From positions 1 to 40,291 of the forward strand of contig JAADIQ010000041.1 of NCBI GenBank assembly GCA_013151255.1: DNA of 40,291 nt. The letters run 5' to 3'. This DNA is from Alphaproteobacteria bacterium (GTDB lineage Bacteria > Pseudomonadota > Alphaproteobacteria > Caulobacterales > Parvularculaceae). The notes under the pieces are model-generated. The model was not told the DNA's origin, searched no databases, and saw only the letters and a program-made list of their open reading frames with translations. This document shows positions 23,078-31,600 of the stretch, in pieces (position 1 is the stretch's first letter; the number at the start of each line of letters is the position of its first letter). The position numbers and the translations under genes are program-made.

Positions 23078-24306
23078 TATTCCGCCAGCGGGCCCGTTAG
23101 CGTGACTGGCGCCAGTTTCTCCAGCGCGCAATCATGCTCACCCGCCGCGAGGCGCGGGTTTTTAAATCCGTTGGGGCCGTCAAAATTGACTATCTCCGCG
23201 CCGTTATTTTGTACGCAAAGGATTTCGGTTAAAGGCAGCGCCGCGCCGTCGCGCTTGTCTGGATTGACATATCCGTCCCACAAAATATCCGGCAGCGCGC
23301 CCATGGGGCCGAACATGGCGATCTTCAGCGCTTGCAGGTCGAGCCCGTCCGGGTTTTTGCCGCCGCCGCCCATTTCATTGTCATAGATATAAATCCCCTC
23401 CGGATAGGGGTCGAAATCTTCGCTCATGCCGTCTTGCGACAGGCCGGAAGAATAAACGCTGGCGACGATGATGTTCGCGGTCTTGTTGCCGGTGATGCGG
23501 TTGCCAAAAATTTCGACCTGATCGTTGGAATTGACCACCACGCCGGAGCCGGCGGGGATGGAGGCGACAGGCGTTCCTTTATGGCCGAAATTTTTGGTGT
23601 TGTTGTCAAAAACGTCATTGTCATAGACGCGGGTGCGCGCGCCCGGTTGCTTTAAGTTCGGCATGTTAAAAACCAATATGCCGCCGGTATTGTTGGTTGC
23701 GACATTGCCATAGACATCGGCGTCAAGCGTGTTTTCGATTTCAATGCCGGCGACATTATATTCCGCGCGATTGTTGCGCACCACGACATTTTGCGATTGG
23801 CCGATATAAAGCCCGGCGTCAGCAGCGGCGATGGCGACATTTTCTTCCATCAACACGTTCTTGGTCTGCACCGGATAAATCCCGTAAGCGCCGTTTGACG
23901 TTTTCGGACCGCCAGTCCACTCTGTGCGCACCCGGCGGATGATGATGTTTTCGCCCTTGGTGATTTTTAACGCATCGCCTTTGGTGTCTTCAATCGCTAA
24001 ATCTTCGATGGTGAAATCGCTCGCGGTGACAATCAGCCCCTCGGCGCCGGCGATCTGGTCTTTGAAACTGAGGATGGATTTATCCATGCCTTGCCCGCGA
24101 ATGGTGACGCCGTCGACGGTAAGGCTGAGCGAGCGGTCGAAGGAAAATGTCCCCGCAGGGATTTCGATGATGTCGCCAGGCTGGGCGTCCAGGAGCTGCG
24201 TCATCAGGGTTTCCTGATAGGATGTATCAGCAGGCGTTGAAGTGGTCTTCTGCTCGCCGCATGCGGCGAGCATCAGTGCGGCGGCGGCAATAATCGCTAG
24301 TCTCAT
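23077..24306 (-). CDS. Parallel beta-helix repeat lipoprotein, partner of the diheme cytochrome
   Basis: A 409-residue lipoprotein with signal and lipobox (AAAALMLAACGEQ). The body is a right-handed parallel beta-helix made of short repeats such as GDALKITKGENIIIRRV, LYIGQSQNVVVRNN and VAGIEIENTLDADVYGN, with Asn/Val ladders as in pectate-lyase-like and NosD-like proteins. It belongs to the beta-helix family that occurs in pairs with the SO2930-type cytochrome. No catalytic residues are evident. The ATG at 24304-24306 follows GGGAGGG at a 7-base distance. It is the first gene of a two-gene operon. The upstream 72 bases separate it from purQ. Function unknown; carbohydrate or surface polymer binding is a guess from the fold. 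Confidence 0.86.
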   Translation of the reverse strand: MRLAIIAAAALMLAACGEQKTTSTPADTSYQETLMTQLLDAQPGDIIEIPAGTFSFDRSLSLTVDGVTIRGQGMDKSILSFKDQIAGAEGLIVTASDFTIEDLAIEDTKGDALKITKGENIIIRRVRTEWTGGPKTSNGAYGIYPVQTKNVLMEENVAIAAADAGLYIGQSQNVVVRNNRAEYNVAGIEIENTLDADVYGNVATNNTGGILVFNMPNLKQPGARTRVYDNDVFDNNTKNFGHKGTPVASIPAGSGVVVNSNDQVEIFGNRITGNKTANIIVASVYSSGLSQDGMSEDFDPYPEGIYIYDNEMGGGGKNPDGLDLQALKIAMFGPMGALPDILWDGYVNPDKRDGAALPLTEILCVQNNGAEIVNFDGPNGFKNPRLAAGEHDCALEKLAPVTLTGPLAE

Positions 24307-24378
24307 GGCTCATCCCTCCCGGAAGTGTGCCGAAACATACGCCATTGCGGGGCAATGCCAAAGTGCGGCGCGCAGCGG

Positions 24379-25041
24379 TTACGCCGCCGCTTCCACCACG
24401 GATTTGAAGAACGCCGCGCCGTCAACGCCGCCGAGCAGCGGCGAGATGACCCGCTCGGGATGCGGCATCATGCCGAGAACATTGCCGGCCTCGTTCAATA
24501 TGCCGGCAATATTGCGCGCCGAACCATTGGGGTTGTCGACATAGCGGAACGCTACCCGCTCGTCGCCCTCAAGCCGGGTGAGGGTTTCGTCATCGGCGAA
24601 ATAATTGCCGTCATGATGGGCGACCGGGAAATCGACGAAGGCGCCTTTTTCAAATCCGCTGGTAAACAGCGAGCTATTATTCTCAACCCGCAAGGTGACG
24701 CTGCGGCAGACAAAATTGAGACCCGAGTTGCGCAACAACACGCCCGGCAACAGCCCCGCCTCGCACAAAGTCTGGAAGCCGTTGCAGATGCCGATCACCG
24801 GCGTTCCGGCATTGGCCTTGTCAATTACCGCGCGCATGATCGGCGATTTCGCCGCCATCGCGCCGGAGCGCAAATAGTCGCCATAAGAAAAACCGCCCGG
24901 CAGAATGATAAAATCCGTATCCGGAAGACTGGCCTCGCCATGCCACACCATCAACGGCGCCTTGCCGGTCGCCTGCTCAAGCGCAGCGGCAGCATCGCGG
25001 TCGCAGTTGGAAGCGGGAAAGACGATGACAGACGGTTTCAT
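24379..25041 (-). CDS. purQ: Phosphoribosylformylglycinamidine synthase subunit PurQ
   Basis: Glutaminase subunit (220 residues) of the three-component FGAM synthase (PurL-PurQ-PurS) of de novo purine synthesis, releasing ammonia from glutamine. Seen: [12 protein letters not shown] at the N-terminus, [18 protein letters not shown], the nucleophile cysteine in [13 protein letters not shown], and the His/Glu of [11 protein letters not shown] near the C-terminus. It follows purS on the same strand, but a 36-codon duplicate of its own 5' end lies between them. purL is not in the window and must be elsewhere. Confidence 0.97.
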   Translation of the reverse strand: MKPSVIVFPASNCDRDAAAALEQATGKAPLMVWHGEASLPDTDFIILPGGFSYGDYLRSGAMAAKSPIMRAVIDKANAGTPVIGICNGFQTLCEAGLLPGVLLRNSGLNFVCRSVTLRVENNSSLFTSGFEKGAFVDFPVAHHDGNYFADDETLTRLEGDERVAFRYVDNPNGSARNIAGILNEAGNVLGMMPHPERVISPLLGGVDGAAFFKSVVEAAA

Positions 25042-25044
25042 GCG

Positions 25045-25155
25045 TTAATCCGGTGAAAAATTTTGCCGCTGATTTTTTGGCTTGTCCGCCTTCGCGGACG
25101 GGGCAGCGTCGCGGTCGCAGTTGGAAGCGGGGAAGACGATAACGGACGGTTTCAT
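25045..25155 (-). pseudogene. Duplicated 5' fragment of purQ (36 codons) between purS and purQ
   Basis: The ATG at 25153-25155 opens an ORF whose first 18 residues ([18 protein letters not shown]) are identical to the purQ N-terminus. It then diverges into PSAKADKPKNQRQNFSPD and stops at TAA 25045-25047, three bases before the real purQ ATG. Over the shared 54 bases I count four differences, all silent (third codon positions). A GTCCGC-CTTC-GCGGAC hairpin (25084-25099) marks the part just after the duplicated stretch. It starts two bases after the purS stop. It may be translated, may be a recombination scar, or might be an assembly artefact. Confidence 0.7.
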
Positions 25156-25157
25156 GC

Positions 25158-25400
25158 CTAGGCCAGAATTTCGATCTGATAGTTTTCCATCACCGGATTG
25201 GCGAGCAGTTTTTTGCACATCTCTTCGGCTTTGGCGCGGGCGGCGGCCTCGTCGTTTTCTTCGAGCTTTAGCTCAATCACCTTGCCCTGGCGCACATCCG
25301 ATGCGCCGGCAAAACCAAGCCCAGCAAGCGCGCCTTCAATCGCCTTGCCTTGCGGGTCGAGAACGCCGTTTTTCAAGGTGATGGTGATTTTCGCTTTCAT
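25158..25400 (-). CDS. purS: Phosphoribosylformylglycinamidine synthase subunit PurS
   Basis: The small (80-residue) structural subunit that bridges PurL and PurQ in the FGAM synthase complex. The sequence shows [20 protein letters not shown], then [18 protein letters not shown], as in PurS proteins, and the length is typical. Its ATG (25398-25400) overlaps the TGA of purC (25397-25399) in the arrangement ATGA, so translation is coupled. It is followed two bases after its stop by the duplicated purQ fragment. Confidence 0.95.
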   Translation of the reverse strand: MKAKITITLKNGVLDPQGKAIEGALAGLGFAGASDVRQGKVIELKLEENDEAAARAKAEEMCKKLLANPVMENYQIEILA

Positions 25401-26185
25401 TTGCTGGCATTGTCCCCATTGTCGCTCACCAGCACCGGCCCTTGGGCGCCGGTGCTCTCGTTCTCGCGCAAAACCCCGAGGCGGCGCGCGACTTCGCGAT
25501 AGGCGTCGGTGACATTGCCGAGGTCTTTGCGGAAACGGTCCTTATCCATGATGTCGTTGGTTTCCATGTCCCACAGGCGGCAACTGTCGGGGCTGATTTC
25601 ATCGGCGAGGAGGAGGCGCATCATGTCACCCTCATATTGGCGGCCGAATTCAACCTTGAAGTCGACCAGCTTGATGCCAACGCCGGCGAACAGCCCGGCG
25701 AGGTAGTCGTTAATCCGCAAGCCAAGCGCCATCATGTCGTCGATTTCCTGGGGGCTGGCCCAGTTGAAGGCGGTGATGTGTTCTTCGGACACTAGCGGGT
25801 CGCCAAGCTTGTCGTCTTTGTAATAAAACTCGATGATCGAGCGTGGCAGCGCCGTGCCGTCTTCCAGACCCAGCCGCTTCGACAGCGACCCGGCGGCGAC
25901 ATTGCGCACTACCACTTCAAGCGGGATGATTTCCAGCTGGCGGACCAGTTGCTCACGCATGTTGAGACGTTTGATGAAATGCGTCGCCACGCCGATGCGC
26001 TCCAGCCCAACCATGATGAATTCGGAGATGCGGTTGTTGAGGACGCCCTTGCCCTCAAGAACCGCGTGCTTTTTGTTATTAAAAGCGGTCGCATCGTCTT
26101 TGAAATACTGGATGATGGTGCCTGGCTCAGGCCCTTCAAAAAGGATTTTCGCCTTGCCTTCGTAAATCTGTTTTCGGCGGGCCAT
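25397..26185 (-). CDS. purC: Phosphoribosylaminoimidazole-succinocarboxamide synthase (SAICAR synthetase)
   Basis: A 262-residue ATP-dependent ligase joining aspartate to CAIR in purine synthesis. Diagnostic stretches are [20 protein letters not shown] at the N-terminus, [25 protein letters not shown] and [14 protein letters not shown]. The ATG at 26183-26185 has AAAGGA eight bases upstream. It heads the purC-purS-purQ operon. The 266 bases between it and the divergent zeta gene (26186-26451) hold the control region of both; I see no clear riboswitch or named operator in it. Confidence 0.97.
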   Translation of the reverse strand: MARRKQIYEGKAKILFEGPEPGTIIQYFKDDATAFNNKKHAVLEGKGVLNNRISEFIMVGLERIGVATHFIKRLNMREQLVRQLEIIPLEVVVRNVAAGSLSKRLGLEDGTALPRSIIEFYYKDDKLGDPLVSEEHITAFNWASPQEIDDMMALGLRINDYLAGLFAGVGIKLVDFKVEFGRQYEGDMMRLLLADEISPDSCRLWDMETNDIMDKDRFRKDLGNVTDAYREVARRLGVLRENESTGAQGPVLVSDNGDNASK

Positions 26186-26451
26186 TTAGATAATCCTTTC
26201 AAAGCCTTATGCGGGCCTTTGGAGCAGTCGGAATAGAGCGGCAGGCAGGCCCGGTGCGACTAGGGATACGAGGTCGGCTAAGGTCTCGCTAGCACGCCTC
26301 GGGCGGATCGAGAAGCGGGATTTAGGGCTTCTGGACGGCGTTGAAAAGGACTTTGTCAAAATCACCGCACGCCGCCGCATTGCGAAGCCTTCAATCCGCC
26401 TATAAGTAACCTTAAATGATGAGCAAGGCGTGATGTTCTGGAGAGTGTTGA

Positions 26452-26775
26452 ATGACGACTTTTGACGACCGCGAAGACAAATATGAGAAGAAATTCGCCC
26501 ATGACGCGACGCTGCGCTTCAAGGCTGAGGCGCGCCGCAACAAGCTGCTCGGCCTGTGGGCGGCGGAGCTGCTCGGCCGGCAGGGCAAGGACGCGGAGAT
26601 CTATGCCCGCGAGGTCATCAAGGCCGATCTTGAAGAGGCGGGCGATGAGGATGTTTTCCGGAAAATCCGGGCCGATTTTGACGCCAACAGCATTGACCAG
26701 TCCGACCACCAGATCCGCCGTCATATGGACGAGTTTATGTCCGCGGCGATGCAACAGCTCCAGGAAGAGGGCTGA
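26452..26775 (+). CDS. F1-ATPase inhibitor subunit zeta (DUF1476)
   Basis: A 107-residue helical protein matching the alphaproteobacterial zeta subunit, which blocks reverse (hydrolytic) rotation of F1 as the bacterial counterpart of mitochondrial IF1. The start TTFDDREDKYEKKFAHDATL and the run RRNKLLGLWAAELLG are the family signature, and the N-terminus is the inhibitory segment. It has GGAG ten bases before its ATG at 26452. Divergence from purC is a frequent arrangement in alphaproteobacteria and helps place the organism. The following DUF1697 gene starts 18 bases after the stop. Confidence 0.95.
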   Translation: MTTFDDREDKYEKKFAHDATLRFKAEARRNKLLGLWAAELLGRQGKDAEIYAREVIKADLEEAGDEDVFRKIRADFDANSIDQSDHQIRRHMDEFMSAAMQQLQEEG

Positions 26776-26793
26776 ACGAATTTAGGCTTCAAC

Positions 26794-27339
26794 ATGACGG
26801 TACGGATTGCTTTGCTGCGCGGCGTTAATGTCGGCGGTCACAACAAGCTGCCAATGCAGGCGCTTCGTTCAATCACGCAGGCGCAAGGCGCGAGCGACGT
26901 TTCCACCTATATTCAAAGCGGCAATATTGTTTTTCGATCGCCGAAAACCAGCGCGACGTCGATGGCGAACAAGCTTGGCGCGGCAATCCATAAAGAGTTC
27001 GGGTTTAAGCCGGATATCTTGATGCTCGATCGCGACATGTTGGGCGCTGTGATCAAAAATAATCCGTTTACCGCCATAAGCAGCGACCCATCAAAACTGC
27101 ATGTTGTTTTCCTCACGCAGCCCGCTGACAAAAAGCGGCTGAAAGATGTTGAGGCGTTGCTGTCAAATGATGAGCAGGTCAAAGCGGTGCGGTCGGCGAT
27201 CTATTTTCATGCGCCGGCCGGCATTGGCAGGTCGAAAGCCTCGGAAAAGCTTGGCCGCACATTTCCTGGCGGTACGGGGCGAAATTGGCGAACCTGTCTA
27301 AAGCTTGAAGAAATGGCGGACGCTCTGGTACGAGCATAA
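26794..27339 (+). CDS. DUF1697 domain-containing protein
   Basis: A 181-residue cytoplasmic protein beginning IALLRGVNVGGHNKLPMQAL and containing STYIQSGNIVF, both diagnostic of DUF1697. The family has a two-domain alpha/beta fold and no established activity. The segment GRSKASEKLGRTFPGGTGRN near the C-terminus is also conserved in the family (usually ending TGRNWRT). It starts 18 bases after the zeta stop and is probably read through from it. The 103 bases after it hold nothing recognised before the next gene's ribosome binding site. Confidence 0.92.
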   Translation: MTVRIALLRGVNVGGHNKLPMQALRSITQAQGASDVSTYIQSGNIVFRSPKTSATSMANKLGAAIHKEFGFKPDILMLDRDMLGAVIKNNPFTAISSDPSKLHVVFLTQPADKKRLKDVEALLSNDEQVKAVRSAIYFHAPAGIGRSKASEKLGRTFPGGTGRNWRTCLKLEEMADALVRA

Positions 27340-27442
27340 TGCGACGCCTCAACCCGTAAATATTGTCGCGGTAACTGTTATTACCTCTAGCGGCGCGCAA
27401 TTTCCGTGCTTAAAAACAGCAATAAATTGACAAGGAGCTGAC

Positions 27443-28214
27443 ATGGCGCGCGTATCAGGGAAAAAAGTAGTCATTACCGGCGGTGCGCAGGGGCTCGGCG
27501 CGTGTTTCGGGCAGATGCTGGCGGCCGAGGGCGCGAAAGTTGCACTTACCGACATTAATTTTGACGGCGCGAAAGCCACCGCCGCGGCGATCAACGAAAA
27601 GCATGCCGGCGCGGCGATAGCGATTAAGCATGACGTCACCAGTAAGGACGAATGGGTCGAGGCGCTTGGCGCGGCTTCTGAGTTCATGGGCGGGATCAGC
27701 GTGTTGATCAACAATGCCGGCATCGGCACGTTTGGCAATATCGAGACCGAGACCTGGGAAAACTGGCGGCGCGCAATCCATCGATGTCGATTCAATTTTT
27801 ATCGGCACCCAGCTCGCCATGCCGTATCTGAAGGATAACCAGCCCGGTTCAATCATCAACATTTCGTCCGTTGCCGGCATAATCGCTGACGGCAATATGG
27901 TCGCCTACAACGCCGCAAAATCCGCCGTGTGGATGATGTCGAAGTCGATTGCGCTGCATTGCGCGCGGTCGGGCTATGATATTCGCTGCAATTCGGTGCA
28001 TCCGGTGTTCACCCGCACGCCGATTATCGACCCGCTATTGGCGCTTGGCGGCGGCGGCGAGGAGGGTGAGCGGCGCCTGGTCAGGCAAATCCCCCTGCAG
28101 CGCCTCGGCGAGCCGGAAGATGTGGGCTATTGCATCTTGTATCTGGCGTCGGACGAATCGCGTTTCGTCACCGCATCCGAGTTCAAAATCGACGGCGGCA
28201 TCACCGCGCAATAG
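27443..28214 (+). pseudogene. SDR family oxidoreductase, frameshifted in this sequence
   Basis: A classical short-chain dehydrogenase of about 257 residues, split by a frameshift. The first frame carries the cofactor motif GGAQGLGA, DVTS, and NNAGIG, up to ENWRRA. The second carries SIFIGTQLAMPYL, the catalytic serine in NISSVAG, YNAAK (Tyr/Lys), and the C-terminal FKIDGGITAQ. The break lies at about 27766-27775 in a GGCGGCGCGC tract; a change of two bases in the GC repeat would join the frames as WRRAQSIDVDS. The start ATG at 27443 has AAGGAG 8 bases upstream. Both halves are well preserved, so the change is either very recent or a sequencing error. Confidence 0.85.
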
Positions 28215-28396
28215 GGCCGTCAACCCACTTCATGCGGGCGCCAAACGGTCCTCTGTCGTGATGAATGGTTCGTCCCGGTGATTGCCCGGCGGCGGCGAAC
28301 ACTCTAACATTGCTTGGAAATTTTGCCCCTGGCTTTGAATAGTCTAGGGCTCTGTCGCCCAGCCTTGGCGCGCCGCCAAATCAAAAAGGAGACCGC

Positions 28397-28960
28397 ATGT
28401 CCGGTTTTTTGATCTTCATCCTGCTCATTGTCGCGATCGTTATTTTTGTCGTTACAATCTACAACCGCATCGTCGCGCTTAACCAGCGCACCGAACAGTC
28501 TTTTGCTGATGTCGATGTGCAGCTAAAATTGCGCCATGACCTGATCCCCAATCTGGTAGAGACAGTGAAGGGGTATGCGGCGCATGAAAAAGATACACTC
28601 GATGCAGTGATAACCGCGCGCAACGCCGCGCAAGCCGCCCACGGCCCGGCGGCGCAAGGCGCAGCCGAAGGCGTTCTCGGCGCCGCGCTCGGCAAGATGT
28701 TCGCCCTGGCGGAGGCCTATCCCGACCTCAAAGCCAACACCAACTTTCTGGAATTGCAGCGCGAGCTTTCCGATGTTGAAAACAAAATCGCCGCGGCGCG
28801 GCGGTTCTTCAACAATGCGGTGCAGGAATTTAACACCGCGATCCAGCAAATTCCGGGCAATCTGGTGGCGCCGCTGGGCGGCTTCTCCGCAAAAGAATAT
28901 TTTGAAGTGCCCGAAGCCAGCCGCGCACAGATTGAAGCGGCGCCGGATGTGAAGTTTTAG
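28397..28960 (+). CDS. LemA family protein
   Basis: A 187-residue protein with one N-terminal membrane helix (FLIFILLIVAIVIFVVTIYN) and the LemA signature RTEQSFADVDVQLKLRHDLI then PNLVETVKGY and LQRELSDVENKIAAARRFFN. LemA proteins are helical-bundle membrane proteins of unclear role, often genetically linked with M48 (HtpX-like) peptidases; here the M48 gene is three genes downstream. The ATG at 28397 follows AAGGAGA. It is the first gene of a tight operon: the GNAT gene begins five bases after its stop. The 182 bases before it show no clear promoter. Confidence 0.94.
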   Translation: MSGFLIFILLIVAIVIFVVTIYNRIVALNQRTEQSFADVDVQLKLRHDLIPNLVETVKGYAAHEKDTLDAVITARNAAQAAHGPAAQGAAEGVLGAALGKMFALAEAYPDLKANTNFLELQRELSDVENKIAAARRFFNNAVQEFNTAIQQIPGNLVAPLGGFSAKEYFEVPEASRAQIEAAPDVKF

Positions 28961-28965
28961 CGTTG

Positions 28966-29583
28966 ATGGATAAGAGCCCTTATCCGTTGCCGGAAATTCG
29001 CAGCGCCAGCATGAGCGATGCAGAAGAGGTTGCAGACATTCTGGCCGAAGCGTTTAGCACCGATCCGGTGATGGGCTGGATGTATGGCAATACGCAGCCG
29101 CAGCGGGTGACCTTTCTGGAACTGGCCATGGGCGTTTATCTGCGCCAGGGCTTTGGTCATGTCGCCGAAGGCGGCGCTGCTGCGTTGTGGTTGCCGGCGC
29201 ATGTTGACGTAAAATTGCCGTTGATGGGCGGGTTGCGCATGCTTTTTTTATCCCTCTTGCGGAGCGGCGGCCTTGGCGCGTTGAAGCGGGGGCATGTAAT
29301 GGAGCAAGCGATGCAGGCCGGCCACCCTGAGGCGCCGCACTACTATCTATTCGCTGTTGGCGTACGCCGGAAGATGACGGGTAGGGGCCTTGGTGGGCGC
29401 ATCATCCGCGAGGGGTTGCGCCGCGCTGATGAGGCTGGCGCGCCGGCTTATCTTGAGAACTCCAACCCCAAAAACACACCGCTTTATGAACGGCTTGGCT
29501 TCAAAACAATCGCGCCGCTCGCATTGCCCGCCGGCGCGCCACAGCTTTTGGGCATGATGCGTCCGGTGGGAGCGCCGCAATGA
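28966..29583 (+). CDS. GNAT family N-acetyltransferase
   Basis: A 205-residue acetyltransferase. The acetyl-CoA binding loop is visible as VGVRRKMTGRGLGGRIIREG, with the conserved NSNPKNTPLYERLGFK after it. The N-terminal MSDAEEVADILAEAFSTDPV is typical of a GNAT group with similarity to various small-molecule acetyltransferases. The ATG at 28966 is preferred to the TTG three bases earlier. The stop overlaps the start of the racemase gene (ATGA), giving coupling. The substrate is not evident. Confidence 0.88.
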   Translation: MDKSPYPLPEIRSASMSDAEEVADILAEAFSTDPVMGWMYGNTQPQRVTFLELAMGVYLRQGFGHVAEGGAAALWLPAHVDVKLPLMGGLRMLFLSLLRSGGLGALKRGHVMEQAMQAGHPEAPHYYLFAVGVRRKMTGRGLGGRIIREGLRRADEAGAPAYLENSNPKNTPLYERLGFKTIAPLALPAGAPQLLGMMRPVGAPQ

Positions 29584-30269
29584 AACTGCTCGGTCTCATC
29601 GGCGGCGTCAGCCCGGAATCGACCGTGATTTATTATCGCCTGCTCAACCAAGCAGTGCGGGCGCGCCTTGGCGGCGAGCATTCGGCGAATATTGTTCTTT
29701 ATACGCTCGATTACGGGACCATGATCCACCATTACGACGCCGGCGACTGGCCGTCTTTTATCGCCGAAGTGGTTAAAGGCGCGGAACACCTGGCCGCCGC
29801 CGGCGCAGAAGCGCTGGTGATATCGTCGAACACCACCCATGTGGCAGCGGAAGCGGCGCAAGAAGCGACCGGCCTGCCGCTTATTCATTTGCTCGACGCG
29901 CTGACCGACGCCATGAACAGCGCCGGCGCGAAAAAACCGCTATTGCTCGGAACGCCCGTGGTTATGGGCGGCGATCATTATCTCCCGGCGCTGGCCCAGC
30001 GTTATGACGGGGACGTTCTTGTTCCGACGGCGGAGGAACAAGCAGAGATTGGCCGCATCATTCTTGATGAGCTGGTGAAGGGAGAGGTGCTTGAGCCATC
30101 GCGCGCCGCCTTGCAGGCGATTATCGCCCGCCACGATGCCGACGGCGTCATTCTTGGTTGCACCGAGCTGTGCATGATTTTGTCGCAGGCGCATGTGGCG
30201 GCGCCGGTGTTCGATACGACCGCGCTGCACGCCGCCGCCGCCAGCGCCTATGCGTTTCAGGGCGACTGA
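29580..30269 (+). CDS. Aspartate/glutamate racemase family protein (YgeA-like)
   Basis: A 229-residue member of the Asp/Glu racemase superfamily: MKLLGLIGGVSPESTVIYYR at the N-terminus, ISSNTTHVAA at residues 81-90 and ILGCTELCMI at 191-200. The usual first cysteine of the two-cysteine PLP-independent mechanism is absent; Ser83 stands in that place while Cys194 is kept. From memory, E. coli YgeA uses a Thr/Cys pair and acts on L-amino acids, so this protein probably belongs to that branch rather than to true glutamate racemases. It overlaps the previous GNAT gene by 4 bases and precedes the M48 gene by 3. Confidence 0.9.
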   Translation: MKLLGLIGGVSPESTVIYYRLLNQAVRARLGGEHSANIVLYTLDYGTMIHHYDAGDWPSFIAEVVKGAEHLAAAGAEALVISSNTTHVAAEAAQEATGLPLIHLLDALTDAMNSAGAKKPLLLGTPVVMGGDHYLPALAQRYDGDVLVPTAEEQAEIGRIILDELVKGEVLEPSRAALQAIIARHDADGVILGCTELCMILSQAHVAAPVFDTTALHAAAASAYAFQGD

Positions 30270-30272
30270 GCC

Positions 30273-31238
30273 ATGGGCGCCTTCGGCCTGCAAACTCATA
30301 TCTGGAACAACAATTTAAAGTCCGTCGCCTTGATGGCGGGGTTTCCGGTTCTGCTCTTGCTATTGATGTACGGCCTGGCGGTGGGCTATGTCGCCGTCGC
30401 CACGCCGGTTGCGAGCGCTGGCGAAGGCCTTGTCCTTGTGCTCGACCATCTCAAACGCATCTGGCCATTTGCTTTTCTTGGCGCGGGCATCTGGTTTTTT
30501 ATTGCGTGGATTTCCTATCAGAAAATCATTGACCTCTCGGTCGGCGCGCGCGGGCTGTCGCGCAAGGAAGCGCCGGAACTTTATAATTTGCTGGAAAATC
30601 TCTGCATCGCGCGCGGTATTACCATGCCGAGCCTCAACATTGTTGAGACGCCGGCGCTGAACGCTTTTGCCAGCGGCCTCACGGATAAAAATTACAAGGT
30701 GACCGTGACGCGCGGGCTGATTGATACGCTCGACAAGGACGAAATCGAGGCGGTGCTCGCCCATGAGCTCACCCATATCATGAACCGCGATGTTCGTCTG
30801 TTGATTATCTCGGTTATTTTCGTCGGGATATTTTCATTCTTTGGCGAGCTGGTGTTTCGCAGCATGTTCCGCACCGGCCTGCGCGCCGGCGGGCACACGC
30901 GCTCACGCAAAGGCGATAGCCGCGGCGGCGGCGTCCTTATTCTGGTCGCCATCGCCATGATCGTCATCGCCTATCTGCTGGCGCTGGTGATCCGCTTTTC
31001 CCTGTCGCGCAAGCGCGAGTTCCTCGCCGACGCCGGCTCGGTCGAGCTCACCCGCAACCCGGACGCAATGATTTCAGCGCTAAAGAAAATCTCCGGCCAC
31101 TCAAAAATCGATGCGCCAAACGACATTCAACAAATGATGATAGAAAACACCGCGCGTTTTGCGGGCGTGTTCGCAACCCACCCGCCGATTGACAAGCGCA
31201 TTGAAGCGCTGAAAGACTTTGCAGGTGGTGTGGGATGA
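30273..31238 (+). CDS. M48 family metallopeptidase (HtpX-like)
   Basis: A 321-residue integral membrane zinc peptidase. Two N-terminal helices (VALMAGFPVLLLLLMYGLA and FAFLGAGIWFFIAWI) precede the catalytic motif HELTH (residues 164-168), then further helices near LLIISVIFVGIFSFFG and LILVAIAMIVIAYLLALV, and the third ligand region KREFLADAGSVELTRNP. Such proteins degrade misfolded membrane proteins. The classical HtpX is shorter (about 290), with similar topology. It starts three bases after the racemase stop and is the last gene of the LemA operon. Confidence 0.92.
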   Translation: MGAFGLQTHIWNNNLKSVALMAGFPVLLLLLMYGLAVGYVAVATPVASAGEGLVLVLDHLKRIWPFAFLGAGIWFFIAWISYQKIIDLSVGARGLSRKEAPELYNLLENLCIARGITMPSLNIVETPALNAFASGLTDKNYKVTVTRGLIDTLDKDEIEAVLAHELTHIMNRDVRLLIISVIFVGIFSFFGELVFRSMFRTGLRAGGHTRSRKGDSRGGGVLILVAIAMIVIAYLLALVIRFSLSRKREFLADAGSVELTRNPDAMISALKKISGHSKIDAPNDIQQMMIENTARFAGVFATHPPIDKRIEALKDFAGGVG

Positions 31239-31277
31239 CGCAGTTACCGGATCACGTCGGCATTGCGCAGGGCGCCT

Positions 31278-31526
31278 TCAGTAATGTTTCTTGTGTGAGA
31301 GACGAGCAATGATTTTTGGCGCCGGCCAGAAACCAAAGCCGATTATGCAGGAAATAACGCCAAACACCTCAAAACCGATTGTGTCACGGAAAACGAAGAC
31401 GCCAATGGCGATCCCGGTCGCACCCATACCCCACAGAATTAGCGCCACTGCCAGATGTTGGTTTCCACCGTCTTTGCCAATGAGTTGGCCGACAATATCC
31501 GCGACAATTTCCAGCAAATCTTCCAT
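31278..31526 (-). CDS. Small membrane protein, hypothetical
   Basis: An 82-residue protein starting EDLLEIVADIVGQLIGKDGG, then two predicted membrane helices (VALILWGMGATGIAIGVFVF and VFGVISCIIGFGFWPAP). It ends with a basic tail (RLSHKKHY). I chose the ATG at 31524-31526; the frame is open to 31628, but that longer version overlaps the dctM 3' end. There is no strong Shine-Dalgarno. It converges with the M48 gene. It is unrecognised, but the amphipathic start plus two helices look like real protein. Confidence 0.6.
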   Translation of the reverse strand: MEDLLEIVADIVGQLIGKDGGNQHLAVALILWGMGATGIAIGVFVFRDTIGFEVFGVISCIIGFGFWPAPKIIARLSHKKHY

Positions 31527-31600
31527 AGGATGGAAATTCTCACGCAAGTGTAACCAATGCCTTAAGCGGCAGTTACTGGATGCAGATGTTATCGTTAGGG

